Source of the DNA: Natrinema salaciae
GTDB lineage: Archaea; Halobacteriota; Halobacteria; Halobacteriales; Natrialbaceae
Assembly: GCF_900110865.1 (NCBI RefSeq)
Contig: NZ_FOFD01000004.1
Location: 365,860 to 429,859 of the forward strand
DNA length: 64,000 bases
Direction of reading: 5' to 3'
Part shown: piece by piece, positions 7,434-15,002 of the stretch
Numbering within the stretch: position 1 is the stretch's first letter
How the letters are laid out: each line of letters starts with the position of its first letter
Notes under the pieces: generated by a model
What the model saw: the letters and a program-made list of their open reading frames with translations, nothing else
The model's database searches: none
Told to the model about the DNA's origin: nothing
Made by a program: the position numbers and the translations under genes

Positions 7434-8660
7434 ATGCCTCGGTTCGAGCGGAAGCAGAACATCTTCCAGAACAAGGATGCGCTCGGGGAATCGTATCAGC
7501 CCGAGCGGATCGAAGAGCGGGACGAAGAGATCGAGGCGTACATGGACGCGCTCCAGCCCATCATCGACGGCTGGGAGCCGAACAACATCTTTCTCTACGG
7601 GAACACCGGCGTCGGAAAGACCGCCGTCACCGAGTATCTCCTCGACGTGTTGCAGGACGACGTCACCGAGTACGACGACGTCGACCTCTCGGTGCTGGGA
7701 GTCAACTGCAAGACGCTCAACTCGTCGTACCAGGTCGCGGTCGAGCTCGTCAACACGCTCCGCCCCGACGGCGCGGAGATCAGCACGACCGGCTACCCCC
7801 AGCAGACCGTCTTCAAGAAGCTCTACAGCGAACTCGAGGCGCTGGGCGGAACGGTCGTCATCGTCCTCGACGAGATCGATTCGATCGGCGACCGCGACGA
7901 GTTGCTGTACGAACTCCCGCGAGCCCGCTCGAACGGCTACCTCGAGTCGACGAAGGTCGGCCTCATCGGCATCAGCAACGACTTCAAGTTCCGCGAACAG
8001 CTCGATCCCCGCGTCCAGGACACGCTCTGCGAGCGCGAACTGCAGTTTCCGCCCTACGAGGCGTCCGAACTGACCAACATCCTCGAATCTCGAGCCGAGG
8101 TCGCGATCGCGGAGAACGGCTGCGAGACCGGCGTCCTGAACCTCTGTGCCGCGCTCGCCGCTCGCGACAGCGGGAGCGCTCGGCAGGCGCTGGACCTGCT
8201 CCGGCTCGCCGGCGAGGTGGCGGAGAACAACGACGACGAGGCCGTCCGGGAGCACCACGTCGATCGGGCGCGGTCCAAGCTCGAGCAGGAGCGAGTCGAG
8301 GAGGGGATGCGGGAGCTCACGACCCACGGCCGGCTCGCCCTGCTGGCGGTCGTCTCGAAGGCGGCCAAGGAGTCGACCCCCTGCCGAACGCGAGAGCTCT
8401 ATCAGGAGTACGAAGCGCTCTGTGCGTCGTCGGGAACCGACTCGCTCGCCCAGCGGTCGGTACACAACCACCTCTCCGATCTCCGGATGCTCGGCATCCT
8501 TTCGGCGAAGGAAAACAGGAGCGGCTCCCGCGGCAACTACTACAGCTACGAACTCGACGTTCCGTTCTCGAGTGCCGTCGACGCGATGGCCGACGTGCTC
8601 TATCTCGACGACGAAATCGAGACGATCCGCGACATCGCGCGGATGAACAGCGTCGTCTGA
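7434..8660 (+). CDS. cdc6: Orc1/Cdc6 replication initiator
   Basis: AAA+ initiator that binds origin recognition boxes, melts the origin and loads MCM helicase. In the 408-residue product I see Walker A GNTGVGKT (residues 56-63), Walker B VVIVLDEID (141-149), a sensor-1 strand LIGISND, and an arginine-containing FREQLDPRVQDTLCE segment. A C-terminal winged helix runs from about residue 300 and contains SVHNHLSDLRMLGIL and the wing RGNYYSYEL. Length is usual for the family. Matching DNA boxes on both sides show it is the cognate initiator of this origin. It has no operon partner. Confidence 0.97.
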   Translation: MPRFERKQNIFQNKDALGESYQPERIEERDEEIEAYMDALQPIIDGWEPNNIFLYGNTGVGKTAVTEYLLDVLQDDVTEYDDVDLSVLGVNCKTLNSSYQVAVELVNTLRPDGAEISTTGYPQQTVFKKLYSELEALGGTVVIVLDEIDSIGDRDELLYELPRARSNGYLESTKVGLIGISNDFKFREQLDPRVQDTLCERELQFPPYEASELTNILESRAEVAIAENGCETGVLNLCAALAARDSGSARQALDLLRLAGEVAENNDDEAVREHHVDRARSKLEQERVEEGMRELTTHGRLALLAVVSKAAKESTPCRTRELYQEYEALCASSGTDSLAQRSVHNHLSDLRMLGILSAKENRSGSRGNYYSYELDVPFSSAVDAMADVLYLDDEIETIRDIARMNSVV

Positions 8661-8697
8661 GACTCTCTTCCGGACCCAGCGGCAGTCCGCGACCACC

Positions 8698-8720
8698 CCA
8701 CACCACCGTTGCAAGTGAAC
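8698..8720 (-). repeat. origin recognition box 4
   Basis: The reverse complement begins gttcacttgcaacggtggtg, almost perfect consensus. It is the inverted partner of the box at 8748. Confidence 0.75.
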
Positions 8721-8747
8721 ATCGAACGACACGACGCCGGACCGCCG

Positions 8748-8772
8748 TTTCACTTGTACCGGTGGTGTGTCA
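8748..8772 (+). repeat. origin recognition box 5
   Basis: Begins tttcacttgtaccggtggtg and continues tgtca. One core mismatch to consensus. Confidence 0.75.
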
Positions 8773-8832
8773 CCACGTCACAGTTCGAGGCGAACGGAGT
8801 CATCGATTCTCGGTCGGACACCTGACGATCGT

Positions 8833-8855
8833 CTTCACGCGAAACGGTGGTGTCT
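8833..8855 (+). repeat. origin recognition box 6
   Basis: Begins cttcacgcgaaacggtggtg. The right half-site is perfect and the left half has two changes. Confidence 0.7.
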
Positions 8856-8910
8856 CGGCTAGGCACTCGTCGTCGTTGCACTCTGGCCATCGAACCGTGC
8901 TGCCGTCGCC

Positions 8911-8934
8911 TGTTCACGTGCAGCGGTGGTGTCT
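8911..8934 (+). repeat. origin recognition box 7
   Basis: Begins tgttcacgtgcagcggtggt. The GCGGTGGTG part is conserved. Confidence 0.65.
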
Positions 8935-8978
8935 GTGGGGCGGACCCTCGAGCGAAATTCCCCCGACGGAACCCGCTC

Positions 8979-9002
8979 CTTCAGATGCAACTGTGGTGTG
9001 TC
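8979..9002 (+). repeat. origin recognition box 8
   Basis: Begins cttcagatgcaactgtggtg and continues tgtc. Two or three core changes. Confidence 0.65.
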
Positions 9003-9027
9003 TCCCGGCCGATTCGTACCCGTGTCG

Positions 9028-9051
9028 ATTCACTTGAACCGGTGGTGTGGT
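9028..9051 (+). repeat. origin recognition box 9
   Basis: Begins attcacttgaaccggtggtg. Close to consensus and the outermost right-hand box. Confidence 0.75.
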
Positions 9052-9129
9052 GGTTGTCGAATCGGTCGTCAAAGGGACTACGCGGGCACCGACTACTTCG
9101 GCAGCGGACGAGTCCGCCGGCCGTCGGCG

Positions 9130-9495
9130 CTACGCGTCCTCCTCCGGCTCGTACTCCTCGTAGATGCGGTCCATCCGGGCCGCCATCACGAAATCGGTCT
9201 TGTGGAGGCCGTCGATCTTGTGCGTCCACAGCTCGATCGTCACCTCGCCCCACTCGAGTCCGATATCCGGATGGTGCCACTCTTCCTCCGCCAACTCGCC
9301 CACCTCGTAGGTGAACTCGAGGGCGTCACGGAAGTCCTCGAACGTGTAGATTCCCTCGAGGTGGTGGTCGTCGACGACCCTCCACACGTCGTCGCGGATC
9401 TCCGCGCGGTAGTCGGCGTACGCCTCGGGCTCGAGTGGCTCGTCCTCGCTGGTACAGGCCTCACACTCCTGATCGGCGAGTGCTGGCTCGGACAT
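9130..9495 (-). CDS. 4a-hydroxytetrahydrobiopterin dehydratase (pterin-4a-carbinolamine dehydratase)
   Basis: Dehydrates 4a-hydroxytetrahydropterin so the reduced pterin cofactor can be recycled. The 121-residue protein has the family's core: [20 protein letters not shown] (the E-x-x-x-H-H-P motif) followed by [19 protein letters not shown]. The N-terminal 30 residues are an acidic tail with two Cys (CEAC). It starts at the ATG at 9495. Whether an aromatic amino-acid hydroxylase uses it cannot be told here; none is in the window. Confidence 0.92.
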   Translation of the reverse strand: MSEPALADQECEACTSEDEPLEPEAYADYRAEIRDDVWRVVDDHHLEGIYTFEDFRDALEFTYEVGELAEEEWHHPDIGLEWGEVTIELWTHKIDGLHKTDFVMAARMDRIYEEYEPEEDA

Positions 9496-9621
9496 GGGTC
9501 GGACTACGACTGCGAACGACGTGAAGATTTGTGCGGTGACCGCCGCCGCCGTGATTCGTCTTCGGTCGTGCCGCTCGTTTTAACTGGCGTCCCGATAACG
9601 ACAGAGTTACCGCATCACACG

Positions 9622-11064
9622 ATGGGAGGGACCAAACGCAACATCGCAGTTCGATTTTTCGGCGGTGCGGGGAACTATACGGTCGTTCTCGAGGAATTCT
9701 GCACGTACGTCCTCACCGAGGCCCCAACCGAAGCGGCGGTTCTCGAGTGGCTCAAGTCGAACACGCGAGCGACCAGTGACGACGGCATTCGGCGTCGCCT
9801 TCTCTTTCTCGAGGGAATCGGGCTTCTCGAGCGCGATGGCGATAGCGTTCGACTCACCCAGCAAGGGATGGCGTGGCTTTCGGAGACGGAGCCGGCAGTA
9901 CTCTACGACCTGCTCTCGAGCACCGTCCACGGGTTCGACACGATACTCGAGGCGCTCCTCGACGGGCCGAAGACGGACGCCGAACTGGGTGACGCGATCG
10001 CGTCCGAGCACCCCACGTTCGATTGGAACGACACGTCCGGCCCCGCTCAACACAGGGGCTGGCTGCAGAGTCTGGGCTACGTCGAGCGCGCCGACGGCGT
10101 GAACTCGCTGACCGACAGTGGCCGGGAACTGGCGCGGCGTCGGACCTCGGTGTATCCGAACCTCGAGCGGGGCGAGTGCTACGCACAAACCGACCTCGAG
10201 GACGCGTTCGACACCAGCTTCGGTTCCTACATCAAGGGCATCAGTCCGCGAACGGACGACGACGGAGAACTGGCGTACATCATCGTGAAGGCTCGCGAGG
10301 ACGGCCCCTACGACGACGAACTCGACGGCGAGCGGTTCACCTACATCGGGGAAGGTGTCCCGGAGAAGGGGGACCAGCAGGTGACCGGTGCCAACGGGGC
10401 GCTCCTCGAGCAGGCCGATCGATCGACCATCCCGGTGTACTTCTTCTACCAGCCGGCGGACAGCGACGACCTCCGGTACGAGGGACTGGTCGACGTCGTC
10501 GACGCCGAGTACGTCTCACGGGACGGGCGGATGGTCTATCAGTTCACGATGGAGCGACTCGGGCTCGAGCCGGCCGAATTCGAGGCGCTCTCGGAGTCGG
10601 TGTCCGAGGGGATCGCGGACGCGGAGGACGACGAACCGGCCCTCACCGACGACGAGGAGGAGTTCACCGCGGTCCAGCGCCGGGTTCGCTCGAGCGCGTT
10701 CCCGAAGGAAGTCACGGCCGCCTACGACGGCCGGTGTGCGATCTGCGGGAACTCGCGCGAGTCGCCGAGCGGGACGATCGACATCGAGGCGGCCCACATC
10801 TATCCGAAGCAGGCGAACGGCCGGGACAACGTGCAAAACGGCCTCGCGCTCTGTCGGCTCCACCACTGGGCGTTCGACACCGGCTGGCTCGCGGTCTCCG
10901 ACGACTACCGGGTGCTGGTCGCCGATCGCCCCGATCTCGAGGGCTACGAGGAGTTCGCGGCGCTCGAGGGGGACTCGCTGACGCTGCCGGCGGACGAGGG
11001 CCGCCGTCCGCACGCGACATTCCTCGCTGCACATCGGGAACGGCACGGGTTCGAATCGCCGTAA
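9622..11064 (+). CDS. HNH endonuclease with N-terminal winged helices and SRA-like middle domain (candidate modification-dependent restriction enzyme)
   Basis: The 480-residue product has three parts. Residues about 1-180 read as two winged-helix-like segments (TEAAVLEWLKSN, then LLDGPKTDAELGDAI). Residues about 190-325 form a beta-rich domain with FTYIGEG and PVYFFYQ, of the ScoMcrA/DUF3427-type SRA-like kind that reads modified bases. Residues about 355-450 are an HNH nuclease with CAICG, IEAAHIYP and NGLALCRLHHWAFD. SRA-like reader plus HNH is the architecture of modification-dependent restriction enzymes. The frame is open upstream to 8926, but that would run through the pterin gene and origin boxes, so ATG 9622 is used. 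The middle-domain assignment is by pattern only. Confidence 0.75.
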   Translation: MGGTKRNIAVRFFGGAGNYTVVLEEFCTYVLTEAPTEAAVLEWLKSNTRATSDDGIRRRLLFLEGIGLLERDGDSVRLTQQGMAWLSETEPAVLYDLLSSTVHGFDTILEALLDGPKTDAELGDAIASEHPTFDWNDTSGPAQHRGWLQSLGYVERADGVNSLTDSGRELARRRTSVYPNLERGECYAQTDLEDAFDTSFGSYIKGISPRTDDDGELAYIIVKAREDGPYDDELDGERFTYIGEGVPEKGDQQVTGANGALLEQADRSTIPVYFFYQPADSDDLRYEGLVDVVDAEYVSRDGRMVYQFTMERLGLEPAEFEALSESVSEGIADAEDDEPALTDDEEEFTAVQRRVRSSAFPKEVTAAYDGRCAICGNSRESPSGTIDIEAAHIYPKQANGRDNVQNGLALCRLHHWAFDTGWLAVSDDYRVLVADRPDLEGYEEFAALEGDSLTLPADEGRRPHATFLAAHRERHGFESP

Positions 11065-11108
11065 AAGATCCTTTGAAAGAGCTACTGAACCGGTATGTAC
11101 GGCGAGTC

Positions 11109-11591
11109 TCACTCACAGATGCAATCGTGCGTCCGCGTCAACTCGACGACTTCGTCGTGCAATTTCGAAGCAAGCTGATAGACTGTCTTGGCCCGGTATT
11201 CCCCTGCGATTCCCGTTCGGTAGTATGACTCTGAGCGGTTCTCGAGCCAGAGTGCCTCCAGACGGTCAGCGATGTCTTCCGAAAAGAGGCCTGCCTGGAC
11301 GGCCAACTCGTACACTTCGGTGTGTCGCTGTGCAGCCACGTCGTACCCCTTCTCCTGGACGTAGAACTGGATCGATCGTTCGATAGCCACGAACGACGAC
11401 TCGATGATGACCGTGAAGTGACCGTTGCGCTCGAGCAGGAATCCCGCTGCATCGAGGAGACGACACGCTTTCCGAAGTTGGATAACCGACGACTCGGTGA
11501 CGTACTCGAGTCCTGTTTCCGGGATTTCGGGCGTCCGCTGGAACGCATCCTCGGCGTCTCCGAGTGCGTCCTCGAGATCGTTCGACGTCAT
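11109..11591 (-). CDS. HEPN-domain protein of a HEPN/MNT pair
   Basis: An all-helical 160-residue protein encoded downstream of, and overlapping by 4 bp (ATGA), a nucleotidyltransferase gene: the classical HEPN/MNT toxin-antitoxin order. A helix ending in FVAIERSIQFYV matches the HEPN core, and the expected RNase motif region reads ENRSESYYRTG. There R-x4-Y replaces the usual R-x4-6-H, so the canonical His is absent. Either this haloarchaeal branch uses a Tyr variant (also a possible AMPylation target) or the RNase is inactive. It converges on the HNH gene with a 44-bp gap. Partner roles are inferred from the family. Confidence 0.65.
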   Translation of the reverse strand: MTSNDLEDALGDAEDAFQRTPEIPETGLEYVTESSVIQLRKACRLLDAAGFLLERNGHFTVIIESSFVAIERSIQFYVQEKGYDVAAQRHTEVYELAVQAGLFSEDIADRLEALWLENRSESYYRTGIAGEYRAKTVYQLASKLHDEVVELTRTHDCICE

Positions 11592-12247
11592 TCGCTTTCA
11601 CCCCCGAACGCAGCACGTTTCACCTGTGTGAGCGTTTCGTCGGCGTACAGCTCGACCCCTTCCTGAAAGATCGGCCGAAGGTCCGACCCTCGGTTTCGAG
11701 CACTCTCGTCCGACTCGACGAACACCTCGAATTCGTATCGGTGTCCATCGATCGGTTCGTCCTCGAGTTCGCGTTTCAGATCCGAAACGGTCCGTCGAAC
11801 GGATACAAGTTCGTCGTCATCATCGACGAGTACGAAGACGTCGATATCGCTCACACGGTCGGCCTCACCGCGAGCCACGCTGCCGAAACAGAGGATTCCC
11901 GCGATCGAGGGAACCGTTTCGGTGAGACGGTCGACGAACAACCGGAGCGGTGCTCGGAATTCCGCCTGTGGGATCTCGAAAAAAGGGTCGTCGGAATCCG
12001 AGAGGTGTCGCTCGGTGATCCGATACAGCGTTTTGGTGCCGGTGTCGCGCCGGACGACGAGATCCAACTGCTCGAGCAGTGACAGCGCCTTCGAAACGCT
12101 CGGCCCGCCGAATCCGGTGAGGTCCTGGAGATCTCGATTCGAGAACTCTTCGGTCGGATTCTGGGCTGTGATCTCGAGGATATCGTCCATCGCCTCGTAC
12201 CTGAAGATCTGCTCCTCGGGAAGCGGAAGGTGCATCTCGATCCGCAT
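11588..12247 (-). CDS. winged-helix/minimal nucleotidyltransferase (MNT) protein
   Basis: A 219-residue two-domain protein. Residues about 15-80 form a winged helix (NRDLQDLTGFGGPSVSKALS, then a wing TGTKTLYRI). From about residue 100 follows a polymerase-beta-type nucleotidyltransferase with GSVARGEADRVSDIDVFVLV, i.e. G-S plus D-x-D for metal and NTP binding. MNT proteins paired with HEPN proteins act as antitoxins, some by AMPylating the toxin. The fused DNA-binding domain suggests it also represses the operon, and a palindrome lies 22 bp before its start. It is first gene of the pair. Confidence 0.75.
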   Translation of the reverse strand: MRIEMHLPLPEEQIFRYEAMDDILEITAQNPTEEFSNRDLQDLTGFGGPSVSKALSLLEQLDLVVRRDTGTKTLYRITERHLSDSDDPFFEIPQAEFRAPLRLFVDRLTETVPSIAGILCFGSVARGEADRVSDIDVFVLVDDDDELVSVRRTVSDLKRELEDEPIDGHRYEFEVFVESDESARNRGSDLRPIFQEGVELYADETLTQVKRAAFGGESE

Positions 12248-12268
12248 GCGTTATGCCTCATGTAATAC

Positions 12269-12285
12269 GTTATATCACATATAAC
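12269..12285. promoter_or_regulatory. palindromic operator/promoter of the HEPN/MNT operon
   Basis: gttatatcacatataac is a perfect 7-bp inverted repeat around CAC, ending 22-38 bp upstream of the ATG at 12247. It overlaps the only TATA-like sequence, so a bound regulator would block transcription. The winged helix of the MNT protein is the obvious candidate (inference). Confidence 0.6.
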
Positions 12286-12363
12286 AGTTCTGCCGAGACT
12301 CACGCTCGGTTCCGATGAACGGGTGCTGTCACTGGAGAGAACTACTCGTCGGCGGTGATGAGG

Positions 12364-12807
12364 TCATTCGTCAGCACGATCATCCCCACTATCCCCGCGC
12401 TGGCGCTCGAGTTCGCGCTCGAGCGCCTCCGCATCCGGCCCGAGAGAGGTGGTCGTAAATGACCCCGATCGATCGGTCGGCGACGAATCGCGGTCGGGAT
12501 CGTCGCCCGGCCGGTAGGGGATTACCGCTTCAGGGCCGACCAGCAACAGTCCGACCTGGCTGGCCTCCGCTCTGATCCCGCGGACGTGTCGCGCGGCCTC
12601 GCGACGGTTTTCGTGGTTGGCTGTCTCGAGGTCTGTCTCCGCATCTCGGATGGCCGAGAGCAGGGTGCGCGTGAAGTAATCGATCGCCGCGAGGCAATCG
12701 TGAATGGTATCGTTTCGGGTACCTCCATCAGCGCGGACTCGAGCGTTCGACATCGATGCCACTGATCGGTCGGGGCCTTCAAGGTCCCGCGAATTGTGGT
12801 CGGACAT
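12364..12807 (-). CDS. unknown helical protein, copy A of a duplicated pair
   Basis: A 147-residue soluble protein of unknown family. It is mostly helical, with REAARHVRGIRAEASQVGLLL and a strictly kept GPEAVIPYRPGDDPDRDSSPTD loop, then a charged C-terminal helix. A close paralogue lies at 14571-15002 in the same orientation and context, and the conserved loop is identical. I chose the start MSDHNSR at 12807 because both copies share it; the 20 residues upstream are not shared. It is divergent from a PhiH1-type repressor gene. A role with that repressor is conjecture. Confidence 0.7.
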   Translation of the reverse strand: MSDHNSRDLEGPDRSVASMSNARVRADGGTRNDTIHDCLAAIDYFTRTLLSAIRDAETDLETANHENRREAARHVRGIRAEASQVGLLLVGPEAVIPYRPGDDPDRDSSPTDRSGSFTTTSLGPDAEALERELERQRGDSGDDRADE

Positions 12808-12913
12808 GGCTTCCGCAGCTGGAATACGGGAGCTAGCGCAGTCCGGTGCCCATACACTGGACTGCATTTTGCCACGGATCGATCGAATAGACCCGTATAT
12901 AGTCCCCGTGACA

Positions 12914-12958
12914 AACAGTATTGTTTCAGCCGGATTAAAACTAACAACAGTACTGTTT
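12914..12958. promoter_or_regulatory. twin operator-like palindromes before the repressor genes
   Basis: AACAGTATTGTTT (12914-12926) and AACAGTACTGTTT (12946-12958) differ at one base and lie 32 bp apart, about three helical turns. The second contains the perfect palindrome AACAGTACTGTT. They sit between copy A and the winged-helix gene at 13034, in A+T-rich DNA, as expected of repressor operators. Confidence 0.6.
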
Positions 12959-13033
12959 GTCTATCAAATCATATTGTTTCTAGCCACTACCCAATGAAAA
13001 TAGTCAAACAGGGAGAGAACGTCGTGGTGGCAG

Positions 13034-13318
13034 ATGCGCCCGAGGTTAGCCGACTGGATGACGCCGGTCGATAGAGATATCCTCGAGTTGCTCCACAATG
13101 ACGGAGGGTTGCACGAACTCGTTTTGTCTCCTCGAATCATCGCAGAGAATATCGACTGGAGTCGTCAAACGGTCCGGGAACACGTGATGACGCTTCGTGA
13201 GCACGGACTCGTCGAATACTACGATGAAACCGGCGGGATCTACCAACTCTCCGATCGCGGCCGTTCGTATCTCGAAGGCGACCTCACTGCCGATGACCTC
13301 GAAACAAGAGATCAATAG
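13034..13318 (+). CDS. PhiH1-repressor-like winged-helix protein, copy 1
   Basis: A 94-residue DNA-binding protein resembling the repressor of halophage PhiH1. WMTPVDRDILELLHNDGG is helix 1, SPRIIAENIDWSRQTVREHV is the helix-turn-helix, and HGLVEYYDETGGIYQL is the wing, followed by LSDRGRSYLEGDL. It is first of a row of similar genes. Its upstream region has two 13-bp operator-like palindromes, suggesting autoregulation. A truncated relative with the same N-terminus lies at 13614. Confidence 0.8.
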   Translation: MRPRLADWMTPVDRDILELLHNDGGLHELVLSPRIIAENIDWSRQTVREHVMTLREHGLVEYYDETGGIYQLSDRGRSYLEGDLTADDLETRDQ

Positions 13319-13350
13319 GACCCATCAGGAAATGAAACACGACTCCGGCT

Positions 13351-13605
13351 ATGAGAGAACGCGCTGACTGGATGGTCCCGACTGACGACGCGATTCTGGA
13401 GTACGTCCGGGATGCAGGCGAGGTTCCGCCAGCGGTTATCGGACGGAATATCGACTCTCATCCGAATTATACCGGTCAGCGCTGTCGCAACCTTGCCGAT
13501 CACGAGCTACTCGACCGCAAGAGTGACGGCTACTATTCGCTCACCGAACTGGGTGCTCGCTATCTCGACGAGACACTCGAGCCGGGCGAATTAGAGACGG
13601 GGTAG
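13351..13605 (+). CDS. PhiH1-repressor-like winged-helix protein, copy 2
   Basis: An 84-residue winged-helix protein of the same family as its neighbours: ADWMVPTDDAILEYV, VIGRNIDSHPNYTGQRCRNLADHELL (recognition region), SDGYYSLTELGARYLDE. It starts at the ATG at 13351, 32 bp after copy 1, and is probably co-transcribed with it. Divergence from copy 1 is substantial in the recognition helix, so DNA targets may differ. Confidence 0.75.
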   Translation: MRERADWMVPTDDAILEYVRDAGEVPPAVIGRNIDSHPNYTGQRCRNLADHELLDRKSDGYYSLTELGARYLDETLEPGELETG

Positions 13606-13613
13606 GATCAGAA

Positions 13614-13740
13614 ATGCGTCCGAAAGTAGCCAACTGGATGACGCCGGTCGACAGGGATATCCTCGAGTTGCTCCACAAGGACCGGAGAGTGAATGAATTC
13701 GTTCTATCTCCCCGAATCATCGCAAGAATATCCTGCACTA
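13614..13740 (+). pseudogene. frameshifted remnant of a third PhiH1-repressor-like gene
   Basis: The first 38 codons repeat copy 1 closely (WMTPVDRDILELLHKDRRV, then VLSPRIIAR). A base is lost near 13727 relative to copy 1 (gcaagaatat against gcagagaatat), which shifts the frame. Homology then stops, just before the toxin-antitoxin promoter. It is a broken duplicate. Confidence 0.7.
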
Positions 13741-13755
13741 CGCGCAATAACAGTA

Positions 13756-13778
13756 GTTACAGGAGTAACGCATATAAC
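13756..13778 (+). promoter_or_regulatory. promoter/operator of the PemK-type toxin-antitoxin operon
   Basis: Inverted repeat GTTAC (13756-13760), 4-nt gap, GTAAC (13765-13769), directly abuts the TATA-like catataac (13771-13778), which is about 26 nt before the ATG at 13801. The mRNA should be leaderless, and the palindrome occupies the BRE position, a natural autoregulation site. Confidence 0.55.
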
Positions 13779-13800
13779 ACGCGCGACAGTAGGCTCGATC

Positions 13801-14175
13801 ATGTCCATCGACCGGGAGACGTTCGACCGCTCGAGCGAGGACGAACTCGAGGACCTCTCCAGCACGGAGCAGGTGCTCGGCTTTCTGGCCGCGAATGACG
13901 ACCGCGCGTTCAAGGCGACGGAGATCGCGGCCCGAACGGAACTCGACGGGGGGACGGTCAGCACGGCACTGACGCGACTGAAAGACCGTGAGTTAGTCGA
14001 ACACAAGGGGACGTACTGGGCGATCACGAGCGATGAACAGCGCCTCGAGCGACACGACGGCTACAGCCGTGCGACGCGACTGTTCAACGAGCAACTCGGG
14101 GCTGAGGAGAAAGCGGCGTGGAAAGAACACGCGCCGGCGGAGCCACATCCGAGTCTCGAGGAGGACTCGCAGTGA
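13801..14175 (+). CDS. winged-helix antitoxin of a PemK/MazF-type system
   Basis: A 124-residue acidic protein with an N-terminal winged helix: STEQVLGFLAANDDRAFKATEIA, then GGTVSTALTRLKDRELVEHKG, then wing YWAITSD. It ends in a polar helical tail (FNEQLGAEEKAAWKEH) that could wrap the toxin. Its stop codon overlaps the GTG of the toxin gene (GTGA), so translation is coupled. I chose ATG 13801 because the promoter fits it; the open frame to 13693 crosses the promoter. Role as antitoxin and autorepressor is inferred from position. Confidence 0.75.
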   Translation: MSIDRETFDRSSEDELEDLSSTEQVLGFLAANDDRAFKATEIAARTELDGGTVSTALTRLKDRELVEHKGTYWAITSDEQRLERHDGYSRATRLFNEQLGAEEKAAWKEHAPAEPHPSLEEDSQ

Positions 14176-14519
14176 GTGCCGACGAGCCGATTTATCAGGA
14201 TGGAGACGTCGTCTACGGTGCTGATCCGTACAAGGGGGACGATGCAGCGCGACCGTGGCTCGTCCTTTCGAACCACGAAGGACGGCCGTTCCACGGCGAG
14301 CAGTACATCACGCTCACACTCACGACCAAAACCTGGATGGATGGACTGATCGACATTCCTGCGAACGCATGGATTCGTGGCGGCACTCCCGACGATAGTC
14401 GCATCGTTCCGTGGGGCGTCCAGTCGATTGCACGAGACGATATCGACTACTGGCAAGGGCGAATCGAACGCAGGCTCGTGACCGAGGCAACTGACTCACT
14501 CGTCAGTTACGTTCGCTGA
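14172..14519 (+). CDS. PemK/MazF-family toxin (putative endoribonuclease)
   Basis: A 115-residue protein of the PemK/MazF small SH3-like barrel type: YQDGDVVYGADPYKGDDAAR at the N-terminus, PWLVLSNHEG in strand 2-3, YITLTLTTK, then IVPWGVQSIARDDI. Such toxins cleave RNA. Translation probably begins at GTG 14172, within the stop of the antitoxin gene (GTGA overlap). An upstream GTG-like start at 14118 would overlap the antitoxin by 58 bp and adds no family sequence. Target specificity cannot be read. Confidence 0.8.
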   Translation: MSADEPIYQDGDVVYGADPYKGDDAARPWLVLSNHEGRPFHGEQYITLTLTTKTWMDGLIDIPANAWIRGGTPDDSRIVPWGVQSIARDDIDYWQGRIERRLVTEATDSLVSYVR

Positions 14520-14570
14520 TAGTCCCGTTTCCTCGAGCGTTGGCAACGTCTGCCCATCGCTGCGCCGACA

Positions 14571-15002
14571 TTATTTATCAGAATTCTCATCTCTACGCTC
14601 CCCGCGCTGGCGCTCGAGGGCCTCCGCCTCCGGTCCGAGATAGGTGGTCGTGAACGAGCGCGGGCGATCGGTCGGCGACGAATCGCGGTCGGGATCGTCG
14701 CCCGGCCGGTAGGGGATCACCGCCTCGGGACCGACCAGTAGCAGCCCGACTTGGCTGACCTCCGCTCTGATCCCGCGGACGTGTCGCGCGGCCTCGCGAC
14801 GGGTCTCGGGGTCGGCGCTCTCGAGGTTCGCTCCCTCAGTCTGAACGGCTGCGTGCAGGGTGCGCGTGAGGGAGTCGATCGCGGTGAGGCAATCGCGGAT
14901 GGTGTCGTCGGTCGTCCCGCCATCGGCACGGACTCGAGCGTTCGAAATCGATGCATCTGATCGGTCGAGGCCTTCAAGGGCCCGCGAATTGTGGTCGGAC
15001 AT
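14571..15002 (-). CDS. unknown helical protein, copy B of a duplicated pair
   Basis: A 143-residue paralogue of the protein at 12364-12807. The two share the MSDHNSR start, NARVRADGGT, REAARHVRGIRAE, SQVGLLLVGPEAVIPYRPG and FTTT-LGP-AEALER, and differ mainly in the second helix and tail. The DNA is also clearly alike. It again faces a PhiH1-type repressor gene (15234). No family name known to me; no signal peptide, membrane segment or catalytic motif. Confidence 0.75.
   Translation of the reverse strand: MSDHNSRALEGLDRSDASISNARVRADGGTTDDTIRDCLTAIDSLTRTLHAAVQTEGANLESADPETRREAARHVRGIRAEVSQVGLLLVGPEAVIPYRPGDDPDRDSSPTDRPRSFTTTYLGPEAEALERQRGERRDENSDK

Larger units (their letters stand above)
8661..9060. 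other. replication origin (right arm, six recognition boxes)
   Basis: About 400 bp without a credible gene between orc1 and the pterin dehydratase gene. It contains six boxes: one on minus (8698-8720) facing five on plus (8748, 8833, 8911, 8979 and 9028). Spacing between successive plus boxes shrinks from 85 to about 50 bp. The inverted pair at 8698/8748 encloses 27 bp. Open frames crossing the region are by-products of G+C richness. Confidence 0.8.

Noticed and set aside
8926-9621. N-terminal extension of the HNH nuclease frame
   Set aside because: It would overlap origin boxes and the pterin dehydratase gene on the other strand; the ATG at 9622 gives a sensible domain start.
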